Source: Micromonospora sp. MA102
GTDB lineage: Bacteria; Actinomycetota; Actinomycetes; Mycobacteriales; Micromonosporaceae
NCBI RefSeq assembly: GCF_025460765.1
Contig: NZ_JAMWEG010000004.1
Location: 372,001 to 436,000 of the forward strand
Direction of reading: 5' to 3'
Length of the DNA: 64,000 nt
Positions 35,248-44,525 of this stretch are shown here, in pieces; the first letter of the stretch is position 1; every line of letters begins with the position of its first letter. Under the pieces are notes generated by a model. It worked only from the letters and a program-made list of their open reading frames with translations. It had not been told where the DNA came from and searched no databases. Made by a program: the position numbers and the translations under genes.

Positions 35248-35889
35248 TCACTCCCGGCGTTTCCAGCGCCAGTCGAACTCCCCCGCGGCGGGCGGCGGCC
35301 CGGGCAGCGGCGGCTCGGCCTGCGCGAGACCGGCCAGCAGCAGCGCCAGGTGGCGGCGGCGCAACTGCCGGGTCCGCTCCGGATCGGGTACGCGAATCGC
35401 GGCGCACCCCTCGAGCAGCAGCCCGACGTCCTGCGCCACCACGTCCGGCCGGAGCCGCCCCGCCTCGCGCGCCCGCTCCACAAGCCCCTCGACCAGCTCG
35501 TTCGCGCGTATCGCGGCCCGGCTCATCTCCTCGGTCGGGCTGAAGGTGCCGGCGAGGTGCACGGTGAGGGAGTGCACGTCGGCGTCGACGACGCGCGCCA
35601 GGAAGCCGGCGAACGCCGCCCACTCGTCCGGCTCGGCGGCGGCCTCCTCGCCCGCCGCGATGAACCGCCGCAGCCCGTCGTCGCAGAGCTTGCGCAGCAG
35701 GTCCTCCTTGCTGGCGTACCGCCGGTAGAGGGCGCTGATGCCGACGCCGGCCCGCTCGGCGACGGCGGCGATGGGCGCCTTCGGGTCATCGAGGAAGACG
35801 GCGCGGGCGGCCTCCAGGATCACCGCGTCGTTGCGGGCCGCCTGGGCACGTCGGCCGGCGAGCGGCGGAGGGTCGGTCGGATTCGGCAT
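35248..35889 (-). CDS. TetR family transcriptional regulator
   Basis: A 213-residue TetR regulator. The HTH is at about residues 20-65: NDAVILEAARAVFLDDPKAP, IAAVAERAGVGISALYRRYA, then SKEDLLRKL. The effector domain contains VHSLTVHLAGTFSPTEEMSR and a Pro-rich C-terminal tail. The palindrome GGAACG-GAT-CGTTCC lies 18 bases upstream of its ATG and is probably its own operator. A near-identical site recurs at 58496-58510 in front of a DinB/TIGR03086 gene and a thioredoxin-NHL gene, suggesting a small regulon. The gene follows the lipoprotein gene (35967) on the same strand but with its own operator. Confidence 0.88.
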   Translation of the reverse strand: MPNPTDPPPLAGRRAQAARNDAVILEAARAVFLDDPKAPIAAVAERAGVGISALYRRYASKEDLLRKLCDDGLRRFIAAGEEAAAEPDEWAAFAGFLARVVDADVHSLTVHLAGTFSPTEEMSRAAIRANELVEGLVERAREAGRLRPDVVAQDVGLLLEGCAAIRVPDPERTRQLRRRHLALLLAGLAQAEPPLPGPPPAAGEFDWRWKRRE

Positions 35890-35906
35890 GCACCGAGACT
35901 AGCACT

Positions 35907-35921
35907 GGAACGGATCGTTCC
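35907..35921. promoter_or_regulatory. Palindromic operator GGAACG-GAT-CGTTCC
   Basis: A perfect 6+6 inverted repeat with a 3-base centre, 18 bases upstream of the tetR start at 35889. The site at 58496-58510, read on the minus strand, differs by one base (14 of 15 identical). Autoregulation by the adjacent TetR protein is the simplest reading. Confidence 0.65.
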
Positions 35922-35966
35922 GCTCCGATGCAGTGGAAACGGAACCCGGCTCCAGGCGACGGACCG

Positions 35967-37076
35967 TCAGCCCTTGTCCAGCACCACCCGGACCCAGCGC
36001 CGGTTGGCGGTCCAGCCCGTGCCCAGCACCACGTCGTCCGGGGCCCGGGCGAGGATCGTGCCGTCGCCGAGCACCGTGAGGTGGTGCTCCCCGGTGAGCG
36101 GCCAGTCGACCCGGTAGTAGCGGCCCCCGGCCACCACACCCACACCGTCCGGGCTGGTCACCGCCACCAGTTCGGCCCCGAGCGGCGCCACCGAGCGGGC
36201 CTGCGCGGGATGCCCGACCGCGCGGACCGGCGCCCACTCCGGGCCACCCACCAGCCGCCAGAGCGCCGGGAAACCCACCCGGTCCGGGCGCTCCCCGACC
36301 AGCCAGGCGCCGCCGTCCGGGGCGATCACCACCCGCAGCACTCCCACCTCGTCACCCCGCCAGGACAGCGGCGTCGGCACCCAGTGCCGGCCACCGTCCC
36401 GCGACACCGCAGCCGAGGGCCGGCCGTCGCGCGCGCCGGCCGCCACCACCAGGTCACCCGAATGGCCGACGGTGTTCAGCCCGGGTACGGCCGGCTGGGC
36501 GGGCAACGGCCGCAGGGTGGCGCCGTCCCACTCGGCCACCACACCGAGCCCCTCGGCCACCTGGAAGCGGCCCCGGGCCGCCACCAGAGCCGCCGGCTCC
36601 CCGCCGGTGGTGTGGGCGAAGGTGGCCCCGCCGTCGGTCGAGGTGTACCAGCCGTACGGCTCGGCGAACAGCACCAGCGCCCCCGGCACGGCGTAGAGCT
36701 GCTGGTTCACCGCCACCGGACGAGGGTGGCGCAGGGCCCGCCACGTGCGGCCACCGTCCACGGTGGCGTACAGCAGGGCGGCGGGGCACCCACCGGCGGG
36801 CGGCGGATCGTCGCAGGCGGCGACGAAGAGGGCGTACCCGTGGTCGGCGTCGGCGAACTCCACGAACGGGCGGTCGTACCGGCGGTCGACGGCGACCCGG
36901 ACGTGCCGTACCTCGTCGAAGCCGATCGGCCGCGACGGCACCGGCGCGGTCGGCGCGGGCCGTGGGGACGCGGACGACCGGTCGGGTGGGGTCCGGCGGA
37001 CGTCGCCGATCGAGCAGGCGGCCAGGGCCGGCACCAGCAGCAGACCGGTGGTCCGGAGCACGCGGCGACCGATCAT
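35967..37076 (-). CDS. Lipoprotein with sialidase/BNR-type beta-propeller
   Basis: A 369-residue predicted lipoprotein. The signal sequence MIGRRVLRTTGLLLVPALAA ends at a lipobox (LAAC, Cys21), followed by a Pro/Ser-rich linker. The rest is a beta-propeller with Asp-box-like turns: ATVDGGRTWRAL, STDGGATFAH and SRDGGRHWVP, spaced along blades rich in Gly, Val and Trp. Asp-box propellers occur in sialidases, photosystem-assembly factors and binding proteins. No sialidase catalytic Arg triad or FRIP motif is visible, so a non-enzymatic binding role is likelier. The start has no strong Shine-Dalgarno. The gene is divergent from the antiporter pair at 37111. Confidence 0.8.
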   Translation of the reverse strand: MIGRRVLRTTGLLLVPALAACSIGDVRRTPPDRSSASPRPAPTAPVPSRPIGFDEVRHVRVAVDRRYDRPFVEFADADHGYALFVAACDDPPPAGGCPAALLYATVDGGRTWRALRHPRPVAVNQQLYAVPGALVLFAEPYGWYTSTDGGATFAHTTGGEPAALVAARGRFQVAEGLGVVAEWDGATLRPLPAQPAVPGLNTVGHSGDLVVAAGARDGRPSAAVSRDGGRHWVPTPLSWRGDEVGVLRVVIAPDGGAWLVGERPDRVGFPALWRLVGGPEWAPVRAVGHPAQARSVAPLGAELVAVTSPDGVGVVAGGRYYRVDWPLTGEHHLTVLGDGTILARAPDDVVLGTGWTANRRWVRVVLDKG

Positions 37077-37110
37077 GGTGACCCTCCTCCGCGACGGTAG
37101 CCTTGCGCGG

Positions 37111-37611
37111 GTGCGAGTACGTGTTGAACAGACTGCCCTACCGGGGATCGGCGTCCGTCACGATCTGATGACGGAATCCGGCCGCCGACTCGGCGTGGTC
37201 TCCCACCGCAATGGCCGCCGCGACCTGGTCCTCTACGACCCGGACGATCCCGACTCCTGCCAACACGACATACCGCTGACCGACGACGAGGCGGAGGCGC
37301 TGGCCGACATCCTCGGCGCGTCGCTCATGCTCGGCCAGCTCGCCGGGCTGCGCGAGCAGGCCGCGGGGCTGCTCACCGAGCAGATCGTCATCCCGGCCGG
37401 CTCCCGCTACGTCAACCGGCGGCTCGGCGACACCAAGGCACGGACGCGCACCAGCGCCTCCATCGTGGCGGTGCTGCGCCAGGGCGAGGTGATCGTCTCG
37501 CCCGACCCCACCTTCCGGTTCGCGGCCGGTGACGTGGTCGTCGTGGTCGGCACCCGGCAAGGGCTCGACGGGGTCACCGCGATCCTCGCCGAAGCCGACC
37601 CGGACGGCTGA
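37111..37611 (+). CDS. TrkA-C (RCK_C) regulatory subunit of a K+/H+ antiporter, KhtT-like
   Basis: A 166-residue soluble protein. An N-terminal region (VEQTALPGIGVRHDLMTESG, then RRLGVVSHRNGRRDLVLYDP) precedes a C-terminal TrkA-C/RCK_C domain: IVIPAGSRYVNRRLGDTKAR, SIVAVLRQGEVIVSPDPTFR and FAAGDVVVVVGTRQGLDGV. This is the size and layout of KhtT-type regulators that gate cognate antiporters in response to nucleotides or c-di-AMP. The antiporter gene follows after 7 bases. The GTG at 37111 lacks a Shine-Dalgarno; TAGCCT ends 7 bases upstream, suggesting a leaderless transcript. Confidence 0.88.
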   Translation: MRVRVEQTALPGIGVRHDLMTESGRRLGVVSHRNGRRDLVLYDPDDPDSCQHDIPLTDDEAEALADILGASLMLGQLAGLREQAAGLLTEQIVIPAGSRYVNRRLGDTKARTRTSASIVAVLRQGEVIVSPDPTFRFAAGDVVVVVGTRQGLDGVTAILAEADPDG

Positions 37612-37618
37612 GGCGCGG

Positions 37619-38827
37619 ATGCACGAATCCACCACCCTGCTCGTCGAGGTCGGCGCGCTGCTGCTCCTGCTCGGCCTGCTCGGCCGGCTCAGCCGCCGCG
37701 TCGGTGTCTCGCCCATCCCCCTCTACCTGCTCGCCGGACTCGCCTTCGGCCACGGCGGCCTGCTGCCGCTCAACGCCAGCGAGGAGTTCTTCGCCGTCGG
37801 TGCGGAGATCGGCGTCATCCTGCTGCTCGTCATGCTCGGCCTGGAATACAGCGCCAACGAACTGGTGGGCAACCTCCGCTCGGCCGCGCCGGCCGGCCTG
37901 ATCGACGCGGTGTTCAACGCGCTGCCCGGCTTCGCCTTCGCCCTGCTGCTCGGCTGGGGCTGGGTGGCCGCCGTCGTGCTCGCCGGCGTCACCTGGGTCT
38001 CGTCGTCCGGCGTGATCGCGAAGGTGCTCGGCGACCTGGGCCGGGTCGGTAACCGGGAGACCCCGGTGATCCTCTCCGTCCTCGTCATCGAGGACCTGGC
38101 CATGGCTCTCTACCTGCCGCTGGTCACCGCGCTGCTCGCCGGGGTCGGCCTGGTCAAGGGCGGCATCGCGCTCGCCGTCGCGGTGCTCACCGTGGTCGTC
38201 GTGCTGGCCGTCGCCATCCGGTACGGGCACCTGATCTCCGCCGCGCTCTCCGCGAAGGACCCCGAGGCGCTCCTGCTCGGGGTGCTCGGCCTGACCCTGC
38301 TGGTCGCCGGGGTGGCGGCCAAGCTCCAGGTCTCCGCCGCGGTCGGCGCGTTCCTGGTCGGCATCGCCCTGTCCGGGCCGGTGGCGCACCACGCCACCCA
38401 GCTGCTGTCCCCGCTGCGGGATCTCTTCGCCGCGGTCTTCTTCGTCTTCTTCGGCCTGGTCACCGACCCGCTGGACATGCCGCCGGTGCTGCTGCCGGCG
38501 CTGCTCCTGGCCGTGGTGACCATGGGGACGAAGCTGGCCACCGGTTGGCTGGCCGCCCGCCGGGCCGGTATCGCCGAGCCCGGTCGGTGGCGCGCCGGCT
38601 TCGCGCTCACCCCGCGCGGCGAGTTCTCCATCGTCATCGCCGGCCTGGCCGTCGCCGCGGCGTACCCGGTCGAACCCCGGCTGGCGGCGCTCGCCACCGC
38701 GTACGTGCTGATCACCGTGGTGACCGGGCCGATGCTGGCCCGCCTGCCCGACCTGCCCTGGTTCAAGCGCTGGCTGCGGCGGCGCAGCGCCGCCCGGCCG
38801 CCCGTGCCGGTGGGAGCGGCCGACTGA
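37619..38827 (+). CDS. CPA2-type cation/proton antiporter, KhtU/KefB-like
   Basis: A 402-residue integral membrane transporter with about 12 helices. TTLLVEVGALLLLLGLLGRL opens the first helix. SPIPLYLLAGLAFGHGGLLP and GVILLLVMLGLEYSANELVG are CPA2 signatures, and VILSVLVIEDLAMALYLPLV carries the conserved acidic pair (ED) used for ion exchange. GVAAKLQVSAAVGAFLVGIA and FALTPRGEFSIVIAGLAV follow. It lacks the C-terminal RCK domain of KefB/KefC, which is supplied in trans by the preceding KhtT-like gene, so the pair probably works as a regulated K+ or Na+ efflux system. A hairpin at 38832-38871 ends the operon. Confidence 0.92.
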   Translation: MHESTTLLVEVGALLLLLGLLGRLSRRVGVSPIPLYLLAGLAFGHGGLLPLNASEEFFAVGAEIGVILLLVMLGLEYSANELVGNLRSAAPAGLIDAVFNALPGFAFALLLGWGWVAAVVLAGVTWVSSSGVIAKVLGDLGRVGNRETPVILSVLVIEDLAMALYLPLVTALLAGVGLVKGGIALAVAVLTVVVVLAVAIRYGHLISAALSAKDPEALLLGVLGLTLLVAGVAAKLQVSAAVGAFLVGIALSGPVAHHATQLLSPLRDLFAAVFFVFFGLVTDPLDMPPVLLPALLLAVVTMGTKLATGWLAARRAGIAEPGRWRAGFALTPRGEFSIVIAGLAVAAAYPVEPRLAALATAYVLITVVTGPMLARLPDLPWFKRWLRRRSAARPPVPVGAAD

Positions 38828-38831
38828 CCTC

Positions 38832-38871
38832 GGCCGGGCCGGGTCGGCCGTACGGTGGACCCGGCCCGGCC
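38832..38871 (+). terminator. 14-bp hairpin after the antiporter gene
   Basis: GGCCGGGCCGGGTC (38832-38845) pairs with GACCCGGCCCGGCC (38858-38871), loop 12 bases, starting 5 bases past the stop. Confidence 0.8.
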
Positions 38872-38997
38872 AACGGTTGCCGAATTGATTCCGGGAAGGT
38901 CTACCGCCACCCGGCGAAACCGCGTTAACGTGTCGCCCCAGCAGCCAGGGTCCGCGGGTGGCCGGTGCCCCCGCCAGCGCAAGCGGAAGGTCGGCCG

Positions 38998-39426
38998 GTG
39001 AGCGTGCAGGAAGAGACGTTCCACGGCTTCGCCAACCCCGTCGACCCCTCGCCCGCCGAGCTGAGGTCGTGGGCCTACCAGCCGGATTCCGTCCCGCTGA
39101 CCTCCATGCCGCCGGACTGGGACCTGCTGGTCGCCGGTGACCACCTGGTGCAGACCCTCTTCGACCTGGCCATGGACCCGGCCTGTCCGGCCCGCCGGTT
39201 CGCGCTGCACTGCCTCTACATCTACGCCGCCGACGGCATCCGGACGAACTTCCGGGCCCACCCGAAGCGCCGCTTCCGCAAGCTCGTGGAGCAGGCCGAG
39301 CGGGCCGGCGACGAGCTGATGCGCAACTGGGCGCACAACAGCCGCGTGCTGCTCGCCCGGCCGGACCTCTTCGTCTACCGGGACTGGTGCGAGGGCGGCC
39401 TGGTGCGGGAGAACCGGCGGCTCTAG
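38998..39426 (+). CDS. Conserved-looking hypothetical protein
   Basis: A 142-residue soluble helical protein starting at GTG 38998, with GGAAGG 7 bases upstream. Notable stretches are TFHGFANPVDPSPAELRSWA, SVPLTSMPPDWDLLVAGDHL, ALHCLYIYAADGIRTNFRAH and WAHNSRVLLARPDLFVYRDW. The density of Trp, His and Tyr and the absence of low complexity suggest a real, constrained fold. I recall similar proteins as unnamed conserved actinobacterial families, but no function is known. It lies between the antiporter operon and the heat-shock locus, with its own hairpin terminator downstream. Confidence 0.75.
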   Translation: MSVQEETFHGFANPVDPSPAELRSWAYQPDSVPLTSMPPDWDLLVAGDHLVQTLFDLAMDPACPARRFALHCLYIYAADGIRTNFRAHPKRRFRKLVEQAERAGDELMRNWAHNSRVLLARPDLFVYRDWCEGGLVRENRRL

Positions 39427-39477
39427 CACTCCCCGCGTCGACGCCACAGCGTCCCAGGTCGCGCGTCACGACGCGAA

Positions 39478-39508
39478 CGGGCCGGGACCCCCCGTGGGTC
39501 CCGGCCCG
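39478..39508. terminator. 13-bp hairpin between convergent small genes
   Basis: CGGGCCGGGACCC (39478-39490) pairs with GGGTCCCGGCCCG (39496-39508) around CCCGT. It serves the genes ending at 39426 and 39525. Confidence 0.8.
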
Positions 39509-39524
39509 CACGCCGGCGGATCGT

Positions 39525-39734
39525 TCAGCCGGTCGATCCGCCCTGCTTCCTGCGCCGCTCGTCGTCCCTGGCCCGGTCGACGCCATGGTCCACCTGGTCG
39601 GCGAAGCGCCCTTCCCGGATCTTTTCGGTGAAGCGACCGTCGGTGATCCGGTCGAATCGCTCCCGGACGTTCTCGGCCACCTGCTCCAGCCGTTCCTCCG
39701 CCCGTTCCGCCACCTTCTTCGCCGATTCCGCCAT
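39525..39734 (-). CDS. Small charged helical protein, antitoxin/Rv0909-like
   Basis: A 69-residue protein starting at ATG 39734 behind GGGGGAG. It is almost entirely charged and helical (SAKKVAERAEERLEQVAENV). The C-terminal half, GRFTEKIREGRFADQVDHGV followed by DRARDDE, resembles the D-K-x-x-D-K-G-V-D-K pattern of MT0933/Rv0909-type antitoxin-like proteins. No toxin gene is adjacent. It could equally be a stress-related CsbD-like or late-embryogenesis-like protein, and its place just beyond the end of the heat-shock operon fits a stress role. The family call is tentative; the coding status is supported by the good ribosome-binding site. Confidence 0.6.
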   Translation of the reverse strand: MAESAKKVAERAEERLEQVAENVRERFDRITDGRFTEKIREGRFADQVDHGVDRARDDERRRKQGGSTG

Positions 39735-39856
39735 GGCTCCCCCTGCCAGTTCGGAGTCCGAATTGAGTCGGTTGGCCGTATTCACAGGCTAGCGAAACCG
39801 GCCCTCCCGGACCCCGCATTCCCCCGAACCGCGCCGCCTGCCGCCGGGATGGAATG

Positions 39857-39901
39857 CGCGAAGGCCGGCGCCGCCCGGGTGGGCGCGCGCCGGCCTTCGC
39901 G
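39857..39901 (-). terminator. 15-bp hairpin ending the dnaK operon
   Basis: CGCGAAGGCCGGCGC (39857-39871) pairs with GCGCCGGCCTTCGCG (39887-39901), loop 15 bases, 12 bases past the hspR stop on the minus strand. Confidence 0.8.
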
Positions 39902-39913
39902 GCGGGGAAGGGA

Positions 39914-40354
39914 TCAGCGGTCGGGGGTGCGGCGGGGACGCCAGACGACGAGCGCGGTGGAGGTGCGGTTGGTGGGGACGAGGTCGCCGCGGGCGAAGCC
40001 GCCCAGCGACTCCAGCTCGGCGATCCGGCGGTACGCGGCGTCCAGTTCCGCCTCCAGCCGGGCCACCCGCTGCTGGGCCTCCTCCAGCAACCGCTCCAGG
40101 TGGATGATCCGCTTGACCCCGGCCAGGTTGATCCCGTCGTCCTGGCTGAGGCGCTGCACCTCGCGGAGCAGCACCACGTCCCGGACGCTGTACCGGCGAC
40201 CGCCGCCGGCCGCCCGGCCGGCCTGCACGAGGCCCAGCCGGTCGTACTGGCGCAGCGTCTGCGGGTGCATCCCCGCCATCCGGGCCGCCACCGAGATCAT
40301 CAGAACCTTGGCCTCGTAGGCAGGGTCACCCGAGCCGACGAACTCCTGTGACAT
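39914..40354 (-). CDS. hspR: Heat-shock repressor HspR (MerR family)
   Basis: A 146-residue MerR-type repressor. The winged HTH is at residues 17-85: LMISVAARMAGMHPQTLRQY, DRLGLVQAGRAAGGGRRYSV, then RDVVLLREVQRLSQDDGINL. A coiled-coil dimerisation helix follows (VKRIIHLERLLEEAQQRVAR). In Streptomyces HspR binds HAIR operators with DnaK as co-repressor and represses dnaK and clpB. The same wiring is visible here because HAIR sites lie upstream of both dnaK (44395-44415, 44448-44468) and clpB (35206-35230). It is the last gene of dnaK-grpE-dnaJ-hspR, starting 31 bases downstream of dnaJ. Confidence 0.95.
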   Translation of the reverse strand: MSQEFVGSGDPAYEAKVLMISVAARMAGMHPQTLRQYDRLGLVQAGRAAGGGRRYSVRDVVLLREVQRLSQDDGINLAGVKRIIHLERLLEEAQQRVARLEAELDAAYRRIAELESLGGFARGDLVPTNRTSTALVVWRPRRTPDR

Positions 40355-40385
40355 CCCCGCTCACCTCCGCTGCCTCGTCACCCGG

Positions 40386-41570
40386 TCAACTGAATCGACG
40401 CACCCGCGCGTCGAGATGTTCCCGCGCGGCCGGCGGGGTCTGCTCGGCGAACGTCTCCAACGCCGCCCGCGCCTCGTCCGACAGCGTCGCGGGGACCACC
40501 ACGTCGAGGGTGACCAGCAGGTCACCGGCGCGGCCGTCCCGGCGTACGACGCCCTTGCCCCGGGCACGCAGCACCCGCCCGCCGGGCGTGCCCGGCGGCA
40601 CCCGCAGGGTCACCGTGCCGTCCAGGGTCGGCACCCGCAGGTCGGTGCCGAGCACCGCCTCCGCGAACGTGATCGGCACGGTCAGGGTCAGGTCGTCCCC
40701 GGTGCGCCCGAACAGCTCGTCCGGGCGGACCTTGACGTGCACGAACAGGTCACCCGCCGAGCCGCCCCGCTCGCCGGGCTCGCCCCGCCCGGCCAGCCGG
40801 ATGCGCTGGCCGTCGGCCACCCCGGCCGGGAAGCGCACGTTCAGCGTGCGGGTCTTGGTGACCCCGCCGGTGCCGTGGCACTCCGGGCACTTCTCCTCGA
40901 CGATCGTGCCCACGCCCTGGCAGTTGCGGCACGGCTCGGAGAAGCTGAACGACCCCTGGTTGCGGGTGGTCACGCCGGCGCCATGGCAGACCGGGCAGGC
41001 CACCGGCTGGGTGCCCGGCTTCGCCCCGTTGCCGTGGCAGGTCTCGCAGACCCCGGGGGCGCGCAGCGTCAACGGCAGGGTGACGCCGCGGACCGCGTCG
41101 GGGAAGTCCAGCGCCACCTCGGTCTCGACGTCCCGGCCCCGGGCCGGGCCGCGCGGACGGGCCGCGCCACCGGCGCCCCCGCCCGTGAAGATCGAGCTGA
41201 ACAGGTCGCCCAGACCACCGCCGCCGAACCGGGCCTCGCCGCCGCCGCCCGCCCCGCCGAACAGGTCGGACACGTCGAACGGCATGCCACCGGGCTGGCC
41301 CGCGCCGCGGGCGTTGCGCCGGAAGGCGCCGGAGCCGAACAGCGACCGCATCTCGTCGTACTCGCGGCGCTTCTTCTCGTCGCCCAGCACGGCGTACGCC
41401 TCGGAGACGGCCTTGAACCGCTCCTCGGCCTTCGGGTCACCGGGGTTGTGGTCCGGGTGCGACTCCCGAGCCAGCTTCCGGTACGACTTCTTGATCTCGT
41501 CCGAGGAGGCGGACTTCTCCACGCCCAGCGCGGCGTAGTAGTCCTTCTCGATCCAGTCCTTGGAACTCAC
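40386..41570 (-). CDS. dnaJ: Chaperone DnaJ
   Basis: A 394-residue type I Hsp40. The J domain covers residues 4-75, with the essential HPD in RESHPDHNPGDPKAEERFKA. A Gly/Phe-rich linker includes FGGAGGGGEARFGGGGLGDL. The zinc domain has four C-x-x-C-x-G-x-G repeats (CETCHGNG, CPVCHGAG, CRNCQGVG, CPECHGTG), followed by the two client-binding beta domains. It stimulates DnaK ATPase and delivers substrates. The GTG at 41570 has GAAGGGGGTGG upstream. A strong hairpin at 41604-41636 separates it from grpE and may modulate read-through or mRNA processing. Confidence 0.97.
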   Translation of the reverse strand: MSSKDWIEKDYYAALGVEKSASSDEIKKSYRKLARESHPDHNPGDPKAEERFKAVSEAYAVLGDEKKRREYDEMRSLFGSGAFRRNARGAGQPGGMPFDVSDLFGGAGGGGEARFGGGGLGDLFSSIFTGGGAGGAARPRGPARGRDVETEVALDFPDAVRGVTLPLTLRAPGVCETCHGNGAKPGTQPVACPVCHGAGVTTRNQGSFSFSEPCRNCQGVGTIVEEKCPECHGTGGVTKTRTLNVRFPAGVADGQRIRLAGRGEPGERGGSAGDLFVHVKVRPDELFGRTGDDLTLTVPITFAEAVLGTDLRVPTLDGTVTLRVPPGTPGGRVLRARGKGVVRRDGRAGDLLVTLDVVVPATLSDEARAALETFAEQTPPAAREHLDARVRRFS

Positions 41571-41603
41571 CGGTCCACCCCCTTCCACGGGACGTACCCC
41601 GGT

Positions 41604-41636
41604 CGTCCCGCCCGCCCGGTGTGGGCGGGCGGGACG
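41604..41636 (-). other. 14-bp hairpin inside the dnaK operon (grpE/dnaJ junction)
   Basis: CGTCCCGCCCGCCC (41604-41617) pairs perfectly with GGGCGGGCGGGACG (41623-41636) around GGTGT. It resembles this genome's terminators yet lies between two operon genes, 13 bases past the grpE stop and 33 bases before the dnaJ start. It may attenuate or process the transcript, lowering dnaJ-hspR relative to dnaK-grpE. Confidence 0.7.
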
Positions 41637-41649
41637 TCACGGGTCGGCA

Positions 41650-42408
41650 CTACTCGGGCTCGGCGACCGCGACCAGGGCCGGCCGCAGCAGCCGTTCGCC
41701 GAGCTGGTAACCCCGGCGCATGACCTGCACGCAGGTCGGCTCGGTCACGTCGGCGGAGGTCTGGTGCGCCACCGCCTCGTGCCGGGTCGGGTCGAACGGG
41801 TCGCCCTGCTCGCCGAACGCGGTCAGGCCGAACTTGGTCAGCGCGGCGGTGAGTTGCTCGGCCACGCTGCCGAACGGGCCCACCAGGTCGCCGTGCTCGC
41901 GGGCCCGGTCCAGGTCGTCGAGGATCGGCAGCAGCGCGGTCAGCACCGTGCCGGTCGCCTGCTCCTGGACCAGGCTGCGGTCCCGGTCGACCCGCTTGCG
42001 GTAGTTGGCGTACTCCGCCGACACCCGCTGGACGTCGCGGGTCCGCTCGTCCAGCTCGGCCCGGAGCGACTCCACCTCGCCGCCGACCGGCGCCTTCTCG
42101 GTGGTGGACTCCTCGCTCGGCTGGGCCGGCGCGTCGACCACCGGTGGGCCGGGGACCGAGGCCTCGGCCTCGCCCTCGATCTCGTCGACCACGACCTCGG
42201 TCTCCTCGACCAGCCCCTCGGCGGGCGCGTCGGCCGCGGCGTCGGCGGCCGACGTGTCGGTCACCGCCTGCTCGGTGGTCTTGCTGATCTTGCGCTTGTC
42301 ACGGATGACGACGCGCGGCTCCTCGCCGGCGCCCTGACCGGCGGTCGCGGAGCCACCCGGCGCCGACCCCGTGGAGCCGGGGTCGGCTGCTCGTGGCTTC
42401 TCCGTCAT
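41650..42408 (-). CDS. grpE: Nucleotide exchange factor GrpE
   Basis: A 252-residue GrpE. Residues 1-110 are a disordered acidic extension (EETEVVVDEIEGEAEASVPG), longer than in E. coli but usual for actinomycetes. The long dimerising helix covers about 110-155 (VESLRAELDERTRDVQRVSA, then EYANYRKRVDRD). The four-helix bundle follows (LPILDDLDRAREHGDLVGPF) and then the beta domain (FDPTRHEAVAHQTSADVTEP, then VMRRGYQLGERLLRPALVAV). It releases ADP from DnaK and acts as a thermosensor in some bacteria. It lies 49 bases downstream of dnaK. Confidence 0.96.
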   Translation of the reverse strand: MTEKPRAADPGSTGSAPGGSATAGQGAGEEPRVVIRDKRKISKTTEQAVTDTSAADAAADAPAEGLVEETEVVVDEIEGEAEASVPGPPVVDAPAQPSEESTTEKAPVGGEVESLRAELDERTRDVQRVSAEYANYRKRVDRDRSLVQEQATGTVLTALLPILDDLDRAREHGDLVGPFGSVAEQLTAALTKFGLTAFGEQGDPFDPTRHEAVAHQTSADVTEPTCVQVMRRGYQLGERLLRPALVAVAEPE

Positions 42409-42457
42409 GCGGCTACCTCATCCCTCTCGCGGCGAGAAACGTGTCCGGGACCGAAGG

Positions 42458-44317
<1,860 letters not shown>

Positions 44318-44394
44318 GTTCGCTTCCTCGCTTCGTAACGGTGAGCAGGTCAACGGGCCTGCCCGGCGGGTCGCCCGCAGCGACCGCACCACAA

Positions 44395-44415
44395 GTTGAG
44401 TGAACTTGACTCAAT
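44395..44415. promoter_or_regulatory. HAIR site 1 at dnaK
   Basis: GTTGAGT (44395-44401), a 7-base spacer, and ACTCAAT (44409-44415) contain the full HAIR core TTGAGT-N7-ACTCAA. It lies over the -10 and presumed transcription start of dnaK, the position expected for HspR repression. Confidence 0.9.
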
Positions 44416-44441
44416 AGTGCCACGCCACGGGCAATCCGCAA
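44413..44441 (-). promoter_or_regulatory. Probable dnaK promoter
   Basis: On the minus strand, TTGCGG (44441-44436) and ACTATT (44418-44413) are 17 bases apart. HAIR site 1 overlaps the -10 and downstream bases; HAIR-like site 2 lies just upstream of the -35. Confidence 0.5.
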
Positions 44442-44447
44442 GTCCAG

Positions 44448-44468
44448 GTTGAGCCGACCCGACGCAAC
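44448..44468. promoter_or_regulatory. HAIR-like site 2 at dnaK
   Basis: GTTGAGC (44448-44454), a 7-base spacer, and ACGCAAC (44462-44468) form a degenerate HAIR arm pair with the exact spacing of site 1. Flanking CAG and CTG extend the inverted repeat outward. It also lies 58 bases upstream of the GTPase start at 44526, so HspR could affect that promoter. Confidence 0.6.
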
Positions 44469-44525
44469 CTGACCGTTATTACCGTCCGGTTGTCTTACCT
44501 TGCGTCGGTCGGGCACGCTTTAGCG

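Noticed and set aside
32376..35543. A plus-strand frame of more than 1000 codons opposite clpB
   Set aside because: It mirrors clpB on the other strand, with His/Arg/Gly/Leu-rich shadow composition and no recognisable motif.
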